64,000 bases of DNA from Lunularia cruciata (GCA_948567375.1 OX419762.1:33620608-33684607), one strand, 5' to 3'; shown: positions 34,694 through 47,029, counted from the first letter of the stretch. Numbers and translations are program-made. The notes: a model not told the origin generated them from the sequence alone.

Positions 34694-37600
34694 TGTGACA
34701 ACTCGGCAAATATCACTTTTGTGGTAATTGGGTAAGTAAAAGTTTGTTCCTACAGAGATACAAATCAGAATTGGTCAAATATGAAGCAAAGTAACAATTT
34801 TAGTTCTTCTTGGTTGCGTCTTTAATCTCTCAGGTAGAAACCACACCCAGAAGAGAGTAACAAGCTCACAATCTTGACAATTTATCACAAATGCACACTC
34901 CTTAATCACAACATAGCAAATTCTGTCCAAACAAATCTTGATTGTGATGATTCAAGTTCTCCCAAAGATGGCACTTCATTGCAATAACAACTTTGCCTTA
35001 GAATTGTGTTCCACCCCTCCACTGAAGGCACAACTTCCTCGATCAAAATTGCTTCACATCAACTTTATTTGCACTCACAAATGTAGAATACTACCAACAT
35101 TGCATTTCCTCTTGGATCTATCAAGACATTGCTCCAATTGCACCTCACTCAGTATCAAACACAAAGAATGAAGATCAAGGCTATGGAATCCAACATCTAC
35201 AAACACACTGACTTGCACTTCAAAATTCTCCACACACTCACAAACACAATCATAACGTTGAAACTCAGAATTAAGCTCAAGCAACAAGCACTAAGAACAA
35301 CACTTCACTGTATCTATCTTTAGAAATATGAATACTGAACAACATAATACTGCAAATGCCACTCTTAAATAGTGAAGCAAACGACAGTGCTAACAAAAAT
35401 ACCATTCTACAACAACTCTTCTAACCTACAGATCTGAACTGACAATGCACATCTTCATATCTACCTCTTCAAATCTCAAATCTATCACTACACCGATCCG
35501 ATGTCAACCTCCTTGTTGGCTTTCAAGCCCGATCTTCCTATTACTTCTACTTCTTTGGGTATATCTACCATTACCAAGTCCTTTACTATTTCTACTACTT
35601 CTACACTAGGAACTATTATTGAGCTCATGGGTAATCCATCTACTTCCTTATCTGTTGACCCACTCTTCTCTAATGTCTCTAATAATAAGTCCAATGACAC
35701 TTGAATTCCTACTTCTGCAACATCGGACTTCCTCTCCTCTGTCACACTACTCCTGATTCTCTCTAACTTGGACTTGACTAAATCTGATCTGAGACTGACA
35801 TTGTCTCCTACTTCTATCATCTTCTGATCTACTTGCTCCCTTAATCGGATCAGTAAAGTGTTCATATCCACATCTTTGGCTTTCCTCTTCCAAGTTTCCT
35901 GCACAAGCAACTTTAACTCGTGTAGATGTGCTTCTTCCAACCTTCCTTCAGCCTCCGTGCTCAAGATTGCTCACAACTTTCATGCAACTTCTCCTACTGA
36001 CTCCAACTCATAACCTCAAGATTGCTCTACCTTCAACTCTTTGCGGTACATTTTCAACTCATCTTTGTACTCAACAGTGAGTATCTTCTTCTCCTCCGCA
36101 TATTGTGAACTCTATAACTCAACACTTTGAACTAGCTCACGCAATCTTTCTTCTTATCGATACCTGACTGCCAACTCTCTCTGCCATGCTTGATCCTTCT
36201 CGGCTGCACTCTTCCTCAAGCTTTCTAACCCTTGCTCCATTATTGTGGCCATTGCCTTCACATGAATACTCTCAATGCGCACATCACTGACCTCCTCTTT
36301 CATTTTGGTCAGCAACATTGCCTGCTCTTTCAATTCTTTGGCTTGCTTCTGCATTTCCTTACCTCTTGACTCAAAACTCTCTTGCAACTTCTCAAAAGTC
36401 TTCTTCTTCAAGACTTCATCCACCCAAAGTTCTTCAAATTCCTTGTCTCTTTGGGTACATGCTCTTGCAAACCCTTCACTTCAACCAATAGATACTTCAT
36501 CACCTGCAACTCATTCATCACCTTCATACAATCTTGGGGAATTACCTTCTAGTGCTCCTTCAACAATTCCAACAATGGAGTGACAACCTTTGATAGATAT
36601 TGTATTCTGCCAAAGTTCTATTTGTCTTCAGCCCTATCTTCATACTTTGCCTCTTCCATCGGCTCCTTCTGCCAAAATTACAATCTTTGTATCTTCAGAG
36701 ACATTACTTCCGAGCTTCCTTCTTCCTTACCTACTGAACTTGGCCCCGCAGGGTACTCCTTCTATCTTTCAGCTCCCCTCTCTTCCACAACCAAGGCTAC
36801 GCAATGATTTGTCTTTCCTGGTACATTGTCAATCATCACATGACAAGCTTCACCTACTCCAACCGATTGCTGAACCTCGTATTCCCCCTCACCCTCACTT
36901 CCGGATTCCTCACTTTGTAAAGTGAGTTTGTCTCCTTTTGAGTCCTCTCCTCGAGGCTCTATCTCCCTTTCAGACTCAGTTTCCGATGGTGCTTCTTTCA
37001 CCATCTTCTTACTCTGCAGAACCAGTCTTCAGGTCTTCCTTTGTGTTGGAGGCAACTTTGCTTCTTTGGGTTTACTACACTTCTTCTTCTTTGGGCTTGT
37101 GACTTCTTCCATCTTCCATTGTCCTGTCTTCAAGAAGTGATTATCACTGGCTTGCAAGTGTGCCATATAATGTCGCTCTTCTTCATCCGCTTCTTGTCTC
37201 AAATTAGGATGGAAATGTGACACCATGCAACGCCTCTCCTCTGCTGTCAGCAAGTTCAACCCAAAGTAGAAGTGTGCTGCAAACGGTGCAAAATAATGTA
37301 GAGGTGAACCTGTCCTCCAATTGACCACCATCTACCTCGTTTGTTGGTGAAAACACTTTGCCCAGTTCACCTTCACTCTTGCAAACATCTGGTGGAAAAA
37401 GACCGCCTGATGCATGTTCACATAAGTCGTTCATTCTAGTTTGAACATGGCCATTATCATTCCCACAATACTTTTTTTAATTGGGTCCCAATAGGACTCC
37501 ACCTTGTAACCATTTGTTGTACGTGGAGCAAAGAACAATTTTGTATCTCTGACGTCTCCTTTGCAACATCACACTTTTGATAGAAGGTGATCCCCATTGG

Positions 37601-38420
37601 TTCTCTTGCTTCCTTCCCCAACACTAACCTCTAATCTGACTCAGTCCATCAAGCCAGATTTCCTCTCTTCCCCTCGACTTTGGGGCCTTCCTCACAACTA
37701 TTGGCAGCTATCTCTGCCATGACTCCTCGGAAACTGAAATTCCAATTCCATGCTAAGAAAGTAATATGAAGTCTATTCAAGACTTCAGTTCTTGCTATGA
37801 CATCCAACTTACGAATTGCAAAACCTTGCATTGCCAGAGCATTTGTGACCTTCTTTGCCATGATTTGCTCTTTTGTTCTTTGGCACTAGAAAACTATTCC
37901 TTCTCCTAGATGAGACACCCTAACCCCTTCTTGATTTTGTAAAATTTCACTCTCAATTGGCTTCTTGACACACATTACTACAGGACAACTACTCAAAGGG
38001 ATTGGGAATCTACTTGACATATTCAACTTATCCCTGCACAATTGCAATTTTATATTACCCCAAATTGCAGTCATTCTTCAGTCGATTTCAAAATTGACTT
38101 CCCCTTCTTTTGCATGTTGTTGCCTTGTCACTATCAAGACATGCTCCTTCTGCCTCCACTGTTTCTTGAAGTGTACTTTCTTGCCACATACCAAGGTTAG
38201 ACGGTCTTCGTATCGGCCTTTGCTTCTCGATCCAAAGATGATGCTCTTTGTACTCATTTCTTTGTACTCCTCTTTTGAGTACCTCCATCATTGGATCCAA
38301 AGTCAACTTCTTCGGATTTCCTCCAAAGACACTCCCGTCCATTCCTTCTTTCGCAATTCAGCTTTCTTTGCTTACTTCTTCTCCCAAATGCATAAATAGA
38401 AAAACAATGTGGGCACCATA
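34694..38420 (-). mobile_element. gLTR-4: giant solo LTR in the chromovirus
   Basis: It starts TGTGACAACTCGG and ends TGTGGGCACCATA, 3727 bp, flanked by GGACA (34689-34693) and GGATA (38421-38425). Removing it restores continuity between the chromovirus integrase tail and chromodomain. The LTR gene is on the minus strand. Confidence 0.85.
35488..38026 (-). pseudogene. gLTR gene in gLTR-4
   Basis: Start near 38,020 ('MSSRFPIPLSSC'). 37649-37861 contains 'ITFLAWNWNFSFRGVMAE'. 37029-37331 contains 'FAPFAAHFYFGLNLL' and 'MVSHFHPNLRQEADEEERHY'. 36762-37004 is the acidic middle. 36154-36423 is coiled coil ('EKLQESFESRGKEMQKQAK'). 35488-35964 is the tail ('HLHELKLLVQETWKRKAKD', 'GNPSTS'-type text on the other strand, and 'VDIGSV' at the end). 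Several frameshifts. Confidence 0.6.
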
Positions 38421-38429
38421 GGATAGGAA

Positions 38430-39560
38430 GAAGGGGAGGTTGGACTCAAGAGGAAAAGGAAGAGGGGTTAGGAACAAAGGGTTTTAACTTGGAGACATGA
38501 AAGACAAGATGGATACGCATGTGACAAGGCAAGGCAAGTCGATAAGCAACAAGAGAGACAATTTGGGTGATATCAAATGGTCCTATCTAATTAGGTGCAA
38601 GTTTATGAACTTGGGTATCAAGTGGGAGAGAGAGGTTACTAGAGGATAACATTACTTTATCACCAACTTCAAAGGTGAGATCACAACAATGGTGGTCCAC
38701 ATATTTTTTTTGGCAATTCCGAGCAACAAGGAGGTGAGACTTGGCTTGTTGTTGGAGAGATTGGGATATAGTAGTCAAGAATGTGGAAGTATGAGGAACT
38801 TGAGATGGAGGAGGAGCAAGAAGAGAATTGGAACAAGCGGATCTTGGCCAAAATTGAGAAAGAAAGGAGAAAATCTAGTGCTTGCCTGTTTGTAATTGTT
38901 GTAGGCAAATTCTACAACTGCAAGACATTCATCCCAATTGGTATGGTAGACATTGACAAAGGCATGCAACATATCCTCCAATGCATGATTTGCATGTTTG
39001 GTTTTTCCATCAGTTTGAGGATGATAGGCCGTGGACAAAGCAAGCATGGTGTCGAGTATCTGGAAGAGTGTTTGCCAAAACTTCCCGGTAAATCGAGGAT
39101 CACGGTCGGAGATGAGTACACGTGGCATCTCATGATGCTTGAAGACATTGTTGAAGTAGATTTGCACTAAGGTTGGAGCATCCATGGTATCACATGTTGG
39201 TGCCAAGTGGATTTGCTTACTAAGCTTATCCACAAACACCACAATTGCGGTGTGTCCTTGTTTTGTCTTTGGCAAGGATGTGATGAGATCCAAGCTCACA
39301 TGCTCCCAGCAAGCGGATGGAATGGCAAGTGGTTGAAGGAGTCCACTTGGCTTTTGGTTGTTGGCCTTGTTACATTGGCAGCTCTCACACAATCGGACAA
39401 ATTCTCAAACATCTTGTGTCATGTTGGGCCACTACCATTGACATTGGAGGGTACCCAAGGTCTTGTCCATACCCATGTGACAAGTTATGGCTAAATCATG
39501 GGCTTCTTGAAGGCGCACAAGTCAAAGATCACCTTTAGCTAGAACATAGATCCGGTACTC
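38430..39560 (-). pseudogene. Chromovirus integrase
   Basis: The zinc-binding H-H-C-C domain is seen around 39,380-39,520 ('EAHDLAITCHMGMDKTLGTL', then 'LCESCQCNKANNQKPSGLL'). The core (38775-39392) has 'SLDLITSLPK' (Asp 1), 'LISDRDPRFTGKFWQ' (Asp 2) and 'HALEDML' (Glu), so the catalytic triad is intact over 205 codons. 38587-38778 is the C-terminal domain ('CQKKYVDHH', 'FEVGDKVMLSSSNLSL'). A frameshift separates core and C-terminal domain. Typical Ty3 integrase length. Confidence 0.88.
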
Positions 39561-41007
39561 ATGGAGAAGGTGTTGTACTCCTTATCGCATGCCATAAGGC
39601 GACCATGTACCATTTGGAAGAAGGGATCTTGGTGTAGAGTTGATTAAAACTCATTTTGGACCTTAGAGTCAACTGACACTATTGAAATTGCCACTGTGAT
39701 GAGAGGAAACGACTTCAAATCAGGTTGTTGTGATAAAGTATCAAGGATGACATGCAACCAACCTGGTTTGTACTCAAGTTTGATGTCATACAGTTGGAAT
39801 TGTTCCTCCTATCGATGATGTTGACTCTTCATGTGTTCCAAGTGTAAGGTCTACAACAATGGTTTGTGATCAGTTTGCATGATCACTTGTTTCCCCAAGA
39901 GGTAATGCCTCCATACATTGGTGGCGTAAACTATTGCAAGTTGTTCTTGATCTCAAGCAAAGTAGTTTTGTTCAGCCCTATTGAGTTGGCAAGACATAAA
40001 GGCAATGAGATGGAGTCCATCTGGGAATTCCTGTTGCAGCACGGCTCCAATTGCAGAGTTAGAAGCATCAAAATCAACCACATAGGGTAGTTGAGGATCA
40101 TATGGTTGAAGGATGGGTCTTGAAGACACCATATGCTTTAACTTCTAGAATGCTTCTTCATGCTTGGTGGTCCATTGGAAGCTCGAGTTCTTTCTTAAGA
40201 GATCAGTCAATGGTGCAGCCACATGAGCATAATAATGGATGAACCGTCAATAAAAATTGGCCAATCTATTGAATGCCTGTACTTGTGTAGAATCCTTTGG
40301 GATAGGCCAATCAGTAATGGCCTTTATTTTCTCTTCTTCCATCTTGATCCCCTTTGATGAGATCTTTTGACCCAAGAAGGTAACCTCCTTTTGCCAAAAA
40401 ACACACTTCAACTTCTTGTAGTAAAATTTCCATTGTCGTAGTCATCTTAGGACTTCTCGCACATGATTCACATGTTCTACCTTTGTCTTACTATATATTA
40501 AGATATCATCCAAGAACACCACTACAGACCAATCCAATAGTCCATCCAACACCCCATGCATCTAATCTATGAAGATTGCTAGAGCATTAGTGAGTCTGAA
40601 AGGTAGAACTCTCCACTCAAAATGCCCATACCTTATACGAAAGGCAGTCTTTTGCACATCCTCTCTATCAATAGGAATTTGCCAATAGCCGCTGCAAAGA
40701 TCCAACTTGGAAAAGTAGCGTGCTCCACTTAGTTGATCAAGCAAGTCATCAATCCGAGGCAAGGGATATGCATTCTTCACAGTTTGCTCATTGAGCCCAC
40801 GGTGATCAATACAAAAACAAAGTCCTCCATCTTCTTTGGAACAAGTAGTACCATTGCTCTCCAAGGAGAGGTACTATGTTGTATGAAGTCCTTCTCCAAC
40901 AACTCTATAAGTGTTGTTTGCAACTCCTCCAACTCCTTTGGTGAGAGCCAATAGATTGGTCGACTCACTAGAGTACTCCCTGGCAATAACTCAATCTTGA
41001 AAGGCAT
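39561..41007 (-). pseudogene. Chromovirus reverse transcriptase and RNase H
   Basis: RT: 40777-41007 starts with 'PIYWLSPKELEELQTTL' and '[14 protein letters not shown]'. 40562-40864 has '[20 protein letters not shown]', '[14 protein letters not shown]' and '[14 protein letters not shown]' (Gly to Arg in the usual LPFGLTNAP). The active site reads 'FLDDILI' near 40,500-40,515. RNase H follows at about 39,850-40,100 ('DASNSAIGAVLQQE'-like, 'TDHKPLL'-like text). The RT frames overlap in different phases, so a frameshift lies near 40,780-40,860. Confidence 0.85.
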
Positions 41008-42433
41008 ACCTTGATCGGAGGGTAATCCCTTTGGCTAATCATCCAGAAACATGTCTGCAAACTCCTGAACTATCTGATCAACCATTGCTTGATGAGGCTC
41101 TTGGCCCTCCTCTGATTGTTCTTGTGGAATCAGCTTGATCCACACCGCAAATACAGACTTATCTTCCTCTATGGTTGCTTTACTAACCAACTTCACTTCC
41201 AAGGACTCATCTCTCTTCCAAGCTTGCTCCATGGTTGCCTCCTTGGCAAACTTCCTATCTTGGGACTCCACTCCCTTCAAGGTTTGCTCTATGGCTACCT
41301 TCTTGAAAAACTTCCCATCTTGGGCCTAACTATTCTTAGGTGTCTTGCTCAGAGGTGCCAGACAACCTAATTGGAAATTCCTACCTTGGTGTTGTACTTG
41401 AATTTGGCCTCAGACTAAGTTATAGCAACTAGGGAATCAAAGGACTTAACCAACTACATGGCTTCTTCCAAGTGTTTGGGCTCCCGCATAGTCACTTCCA
41501 ATTTGGTGTGTGATTTCAAGCCCCTCACAGATTGATCTAGAGCTTCACCTTGTAATATCTTTAGAATTTTCATTGTGATCTTTTGCAATTGGAGATGTAA
41601 CTCCTCATAGAACCAATCTTGAGTAGCTTGTGCAACACTTATTGACTTGGATTCTCCTAATTATTGCACTTTTCAATTCTTCCTATGTCAAGATTGGCAT
41701 AACAAACTATCATTGGGCTTGCTCTACCTAAAATTACCACCATAGTTTTGCCATTCCATCTACTTGCTTGAAGTCAAGAAAATTTGTATCCATTCATCTT
41801 GAAGATTTTTAATTTCAAAATAATTTTGTAATCAAATACAAAATTCTCCATTGTACCCATGGGATGCTTGCTCTCAAATACTTTTGGCTTTGAAAATCAA
41901 ACTTTCTCTCCTCCTTCTTAGAATACAACTCTCTCTATGTGCTCTTGTTGTTGATGCTCTCTCTTTTCCAACAATCAAGTAAGGTGCTCAATTTTTTACT
42001 GATTAGTAATAATAACTTTGGACATTGTCACCATGATTACTACTTTATCAATTATCTATTTACAATTATTTTTGTTAACATATAGATGCAACATGTTGAT
42101 GATCTCTCATCCAACAATGGAATAAGGTGCTTAATTTGTTAATGCATAGCAAAAATAACTTTGGAAATTGTTGCCATGACTACTACTCTATCAATTACCT
42201 ACTTGCAATTATCTTAGTTAACATGTAGATGCAACATGTTTATCGTTCCTCATATGTTACAATTAAAAGTATCAATGGTTTGTTAGAAACGGTGATTATG
42301 TTAAAAAATTCTACCTAAAGCATAGAATGATAAACTACATGAAATGATAGTTTGGTAGTACATGGACATAAAAATTCAAATTGTTTGGGTGAGATGGATT
42401 GGGTGGTCCATAGATTCTATCCATCCAATTCTT
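41008..42433 (-). pseudogene. Chromovirus Gag-protease region, heavily decayed
   Basis: 41035-41280 is the linker before RT ('EGQEPHQAMVDQIVQEFADM'). Around 41,420-41,630 one frame reads 'DWFYEELHLQLQK', 'VRGLKSHTKLEVTMREPKHL', then 'EEAMQLVKSF', the conserved C-terminal end of Ty3 Gag. No protease DSG/DTG or zinc knuckle is visible, and 41,700-42,430 has no recognisable frame. Confidence 0.55.
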
Positions 42434-42445
42434 GCTCTAATACCA
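42434..42445 (-). promoter_or_regulatory. Chromovirus primer-binding site, initiator-Met type
   Basis: GCTCTAATACCA on the plus strand reads TGGTATTAGAGC in element sense, one mismatch from the initiator tRNA-Met site TGGTATCAGAGC, 1 nt from the LTR (42447). Confidence 0.75.
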
Positions 42446-42446
42446 A

Positions 42447-42511
42447 TGTAAAAGACCAAGGAGAGAAATAGGAGAATGGAAGATTGGCATGGAAGATCAC
42501 ATGGGAACTAT
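42447..42511 (-). repeat. Truncated chromovirus 5' LTR
   Basis: TGTAAAAGACCAAGGAGAG matches the plus-strand start of the 3' LTR at 34040. The rest is displaced by Ret-A copy 3, whose LTR starts at 42512, so heat-shock elements cannot be checked in this LTR. Confidence 0.7.
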
Positions 42512-43174
42512 CATGCATATATACATAGCTACACAGCAAACATTGTTATCAACATTATACACAATAGAAGCACAACTCACACATGAGTCATACATAAACT
42601 CTAAAGTGCCACAATAATCAGTTTGTTTACAACTCTCAAATACACTCAACTCAAATCAATACTTGATCTGTCACTCTATAAACACCAACAACTGGGCACT
42701 GATTACAATCAAGGCACACCCACTCTAGCTAAGAGAATCTAGATGATGCTCATCAGCCTCTGTCCACCATAATCAGGAACTCAAAGGTTCAACATCAAAG
42801 AAGTGAGCTCTTTGGAGTTTATGTATGCACTTCTAGGGTATACTCCTGATTTTGACCTAGGTCTCATCCCAACAGTCCCGCTGATGGCACACCTAACGGC
42901 ATAGATGGTGCAAGTGACGATGGGTCCTACCATGAAGTCAGTACCCTTAACACAAAATCTAACCATCGGAAAGTAGTCTATGAGTAATTGCCAAAATGCC
43001 TCTAACTACTAACACTGGAACTCCAATGTCCGAGCAATCTAGATGCAACACTACAAATGGTGTGATAGTTGTCATGCATATATACATCGCTACACAACAT
43101 ACACTATTGTCAACATCATACACAATAGAAGCACGACTCACACATAAGTCATACATAAACTCTAAAGTGCCACA
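42512..43174 (-). repeat. Ret-A copy 3 3' LTR
   Basis: 663 bp, CATGCATATATAC to AAAGTGCCACA on the plus strand, with about 100-bp direct repeats at both ends (42512-42613 and 43073-43174). A degraded polypurine tract follows (ATTGCCCTCCT). It is inserted in the chromovirus 5' LTR. Confidence 0.8.
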
Positions 43175-43343
43175 ATTGCCCTCCTAGTTGGCGGTTAGGT
43201 CCCTCTAACTCTAGATAGCCATCTACTCCAAGTATATGGTATACCCTATGATGAGCAAAGATTAGGAGGCCGGGTGCTATGGAGCCCCATTGTTAGTCGC
43301 CTGTCTGCAATCTATACCATATAAAGAATGAACTAGCTATAGG

Positions 43344-43923
43344 TCAAGTACATCTAGGACATAACCATTGTCCTTGAGGAACCACCATAAGGGGAAGAGT
43401 CATACATGCCATATGCCATCCTCTCAAACAACTATCACACACCAACATAGTAGCAGCTCCACTAGAAGAGCCACATAACGTAAACCTCAAGCCTGCATGT
43501 ACAAGTGCCAAGCTTGGGTCCATAGTACCATCAATGTTTGGGAGATGGCATGGTGCACAATTGAGCACATGATCCTTCCAAACAACACAATCTTGTCCTT
43601 CTAACACAAGGACTCCAGATGGAAAAACCTCACGCACTCTCAAGATAGTGTGGCTTGTCAAAACATCAAGTGTCATTGGTGTTATATGTTGTAGATATAC
43701 ATAGTATCTTGGATGAAACCAACAGATCAAGGTTCTATAACCTCCTCCTCAAATGGTAGCATAGCGTAAAGTATCTCTATGCTAAGCAATCACCAAGTTC
43801 TCAAAAGCCATCGGCATCACTCTTCAAAAGATCTCTGCCCACTGAGAACATGCGCTCATCCACACATCTGGGTCATCCAAGTCCAAGACTACAATAGCAT
43901 CTTGACAAATGGCTATAGGTAAA
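43344..43923 (-). pseudogene. Ret-A copy 3 Pol C-terminus with complete PHD-finger pattern
   Basis: The open frame 43344-43730 ends the polyprotein. An SH3-like stretch (residues about 19-65: 'ILRVREVFPSGVLVLEG', 'WKDHVLNCAPCHLPN') is followed by a PHD finger at residues 83-127: position 83 (Phe, where copy 2 has Cys), C86, C98, C101, H106, C109, C124, C127, with Trp122 two residues before the seventh ligand, a PHD hallmark. Known PHD fingers read histone H3 tails; here that would be a targeting or reading role. Stop codon directly after 'CPRCT'. About 130 bp of integrase C-terminus is deleted near 43,925. Confidence 0.88.
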
Positions 43924-44340
43924 TCTTAATACTTTTGCAATCTTCTCTTCATTGTTTGAACCACTCTCTTTGCTAAGCTATCTGCCTTAGGGTGATCTTG
44001 GGAGGTAGTACAATGATCAATCAAAGCCTTGTCACACAAGACCTAAAACTCCCCCCAGAACTCTGTACCCTGATCAATCAAAACCTCAGCTGGTGCACCA
44101 AAATGACTAAGAACTTGATCTAGGAACGAGTAAGTTGTCCCTTCACTAGACTTGTCAAGAAGTGCCACCAACTCAATCCACTTGGAGAAGTGCTCCACCA
44201 TCACCAAGACATACCGATGATGTCTCACAATTAGCGGTAAAGGTCCAGCAAAGTCCAAACTCCAATGGTAACCCAATCCCATAATAGGTAATGGGTGTAA
44301 CTATGGCGTATGAGCATTGAATGATGTTCTAACTTGGTCA
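43924..44340 (-). pseudogene. Ret-A copy 3 integrase core
   Basis: 'GYHWSLDFAGPLPLIV' holds Asp 1, 'VLIDQGTEFWGEF' Asp 2. The Glu position reads 'SLAKRVV' (Lys), so it is inactive. 'VARCVVCDQV' near 44,345 gives the zinc-binding Cys pair. The 79-codon frame 44043-44282 is the clean part. Confidence 0.82.
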
Positions 44341-44940
44341 CAAACCACACATCTAGCAACAAATTGTTGAACCTTGGTCTGCATACCATGCCACCAATAA
44401 TGACTCTGGAGTAAGCTATATGTATGCTTGACTCCAAAATGTCCTAGCTCCTCATGAGCATGACAGACCAACTGTGGTCTTTGAGATGGAAGTGGTACTG
44501 CTCACACTCTACCATCTCCCATACATGCAAGAGGTGTCTACCCTCCAACCTGAACCGTCTGGCTTGCTGAAGAACATGGTTTCTCTCCTTGGCCCCAACT
44601 GTACCACCCGCAACACCATTGCGAAGATAGTCCATCACTAAGACATCATCATGAATGTCTCATTGAATTGTACCAATATCTTCACTCTCTAGATCTATGA
44701 CCTCAATAACTCCTCATGTATGCACGGAGAGAGATTCCACCAAAGCTTCAAAAAATATACACAAAAAGGCAGACGCATGCCAACCTGGCATCATTACTCA
44801 TCTGCCTCACCATGCCAACATGTTCCGGTCTGATCCTACTAGTTGGGATATGGGTTTCTACTCAACCCTTTTGCATCACAGGTCACCACTCCAGGTCTAA
44901 TGAATAACTGTGAAATCATACTCCTATAAAATCAAAGCCC
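44341..44940 (-). pseudogene. Ret-A copy 3 RNase H-integrase linker
   Basis: Corresponds to 15481-16025 and 20151-20639. Contains 'GVKHTYSLLQSHYWWHGMQ'-like text N-terminal to the Cys pair, plausibly the His-containing part of the integrase zinc finger. Several frameshifts. Confidence 0.55.
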
Positions 44941-46190
44941 ATCATGCAAGCTTCCTTGAAAGCTTTTCGGACTCTATCAACCACTTTAGCAGCTAATGAT
45001 CAGTGATGAGAGTGAAGGGGTTACCAAATAGGTAACATCTGAAATGTACTACTGCCAAAACTGCTGCCAAGCACTCTCCCTCATATGAACTATACTTCAC
45101 CTTTGTTGAATTGTGGGAGCAACTAGCATAGGCCACCACAAAATCCTTCCCCTCATCATCATGTTGGGTGAGCACCGCTCCAAGCCCCAACATACTACCA
45201 ATCAATATGAACCTGAAATGGTTGTCCTTTGATCGGTCTCCTCAAAATAAGAGCAGATGTCAACCTCTCCTTGAGCTCTACAAAAGCTCTCTCTTGCTCA
45301 TCTTCCCAACACCACTCCTGTGTAGGCTTGGTCAGCTTTGTCAAGGCCTTGGCAATGGCACTAAATCCTCTAACATAGCGGCAATAGAAGTTTGCCAACC
45401 CAATAAATGCTCGCACTCTGCTCACATCTGTAGGCCTAGGAATATGTGCAATAGCCTCCACCTTGGTTTTCTGAACACCAAGTCCTCCAGGGTAGATAGT
45501 ATGACACAAATACTCAACATACTTGTGGAAGAACCTACACTTCCCTAGATGTAATTTGAGGCCATGAGATCTCAACCTCTCAAACACCTCCAACAATTGT
45601 CTCTCATGCTCTTCCACATTAGTGTTATAGACCAAAATGTCATCAATATAGCACCAAGAAAAATCTAATCTAGCTAGGATCCTATCTATGACCCTTTGGA
45701 ACTCAACAAGATCATTCTTTAACCCAAACAATAAGAACCTCCATTGATATAACACATCCTTGCCATGAGGATCAATAGCCCAAAATGCTATCTTGGACTT
45801 ATCTTCCTCCTTGATCGGCAATTGATGATATCCTTCTTGAAGATCCAAAGTACTAAAGACCTTTGCATACCCAATTGCATCAAAAATCTCCTCCGGTGTA
45901 GGCATGGCATACCAATCAACCCTGGTCTGTTGGTTGATAGGACGGTAATCTCCACACATTTTCTTATCTATGTAGTTGCCATGCATATCCTTCTTGGCTG
46001 GCATCACTATTGCTGATGCATCACCATGTGAAATCTCCACCAAACCAACCTCAAAAAGGTCACTACTCCGGCTCTAAATCAATGTCCTCTCCATATCGCT
46101 ATATCAATAAGGACATCAAAAAACTGGTGTATTGCTAGTCAGCTCAATCCGTATACTCGGTCCCTTTAGAGCACCCAAATCCTTCATACT
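44941..46190 (-). pseudogene. Ret-A copy 3 RT and RNase H
   Basis: The 282-codon frame 45195-46043 is the longest in the window. RT motifs in order: 'RPINQQTRVDWYAMPTPEEI', 'FSTLDLQEGYHQLPI', 'FLLFGLKNDLVEFQR', active site 'CYIDDILVYN', 'LKLHLGKCRFF', 'YPGGLGVQKTKVEAI', 'FIGLANFYCRYVRGFSAIAK'. RNase H follows (44993-45205: 'GLGAVLTQHDDEGKDFVV', 'YSSYEGECLAAVLAV', 'LITDH'). The first 50 residues of RT (46,044-46,190) carry three stops. The family resembles Ty3/gypsy Pol types known from charophytes and early land plants; that impression needs a phylogeny. Confidence 0.92.
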
Positions 46191-46644
46191 GAAGGCAAAA
46201 CAACTTGTGTAGCTCCTCAAGAACCTCCAAACCCTCCATCTTTCCTCTCCAGTAAGCTTGGGTCCAAGATTTTGGCTCCCAAGTATCCTCTGTAATTGTC
46301 GTAGGAGTGGAAGACATATTGATTGGCTGCTACACTAGGCCCTTAGGAGCAATAGTGTCATACCCTTGACCACTAGAGGTCCCAACCTCTGTGTGAAAAT
46401 TTCTCTCCACTCTGGCTGCAAGCCCCACATGTCCTCTAGTTGCATCCCAAGTGGACCAAGGGTGTAATCCAAGTAGCTCATGCTCACTTGGATGGACTCC
46501 AAGTAGACCACTCTCCCTAGTAGCTACTGGCTATGTCCCAAGAATACCATGTCCACCCGGTCCATCACCCCCAGCATGTGCCTGAATCGTCTTGATAGGC
46601 ACAGGGCTCACAAGTGTTTGAGTGGTGATGCCTATCAAGGGCAT
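46191..46644 (-). pseudogene. Ret-A copy 3 methyltransferase-RT linker
   Basis: Contains 'TWELDLGPKLTGEER' and 'SYTSCFAFSMKDLG' (RT-proximal) and, in 46531-46644, 'MPLIGITTQTLVSPVPIKTI', the junction to the end of the methyltransferase. Split from it by gLTR-5 at 46650, with CCTAC duplicated on both sides. Confidence 0.65.
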
Positions 46645-47029
46645 CCTACTGTGGTACCCACATTTTTGTTTTTTTTTTTGCAGTTTGGAAGAAGAAGTGT
46701 ACAGAGAAGTTGAATTGCGCATGTATGGCCAAAGAAGAAAAGTGTCTTTGGGATGAAACCCAAGGTAACGTGACTTTGGGTCATAGGGAAAGGTACTCAG
46801 AATTTCCCTATCAGCATACAACCCAGAGTAAGGAGTCTTTGTATCGAGGGTGCTCAACCCAAGGTGAGGACAATGTAACAAATTTCCTTCAGGGTGAGAC
46901 ATTCAAGAAGGGATCATTCAAAAATAGCGGTCATACGCGTGAAGGACACTTGACAATGATAGGAGCATGCAAGAGGTTTGATTTCTTAGTAGAAACTCAA
47001 ATTGAAGAAAGATGAAGAAGGCATGACTC

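Larger units (their letters stand above)
34040..42511 (-). mobile_element. Chromodomain Ty3/gypsy element (chromovirus), split by gLTR-4
   Basis: On the minus strand: 5' LTR (42447-42511, cut off by Ret-A copy 3), tRNA-iMet-type primer-binding site, Gag remnant, RT, RNase H, integrase with zinc finger, chromodomain, polypurine tract and 3' LTR (34040-34464). Both LTRs begin TGTAAAAGACCAAG on the plus strand. gLTR-4 (34694-38420) is inserted between integrase and chromodomain. Frameshifts and stops make it inactive. Confidence 0.85.

Noticed and set aside
38781-39170. 129-codon open frame on the plus strand
   Set aside because: It is antisense to the chromovirus integrase core, whose triad is visible on the minus strand.
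42959-43156. Small similar open frames in two Ret-A LTRs (also 13899-14117)
   Set aside because: Their likeness follows from LTR homology; copy 1 does not keep the frame and no start or codon bias supports a gene.
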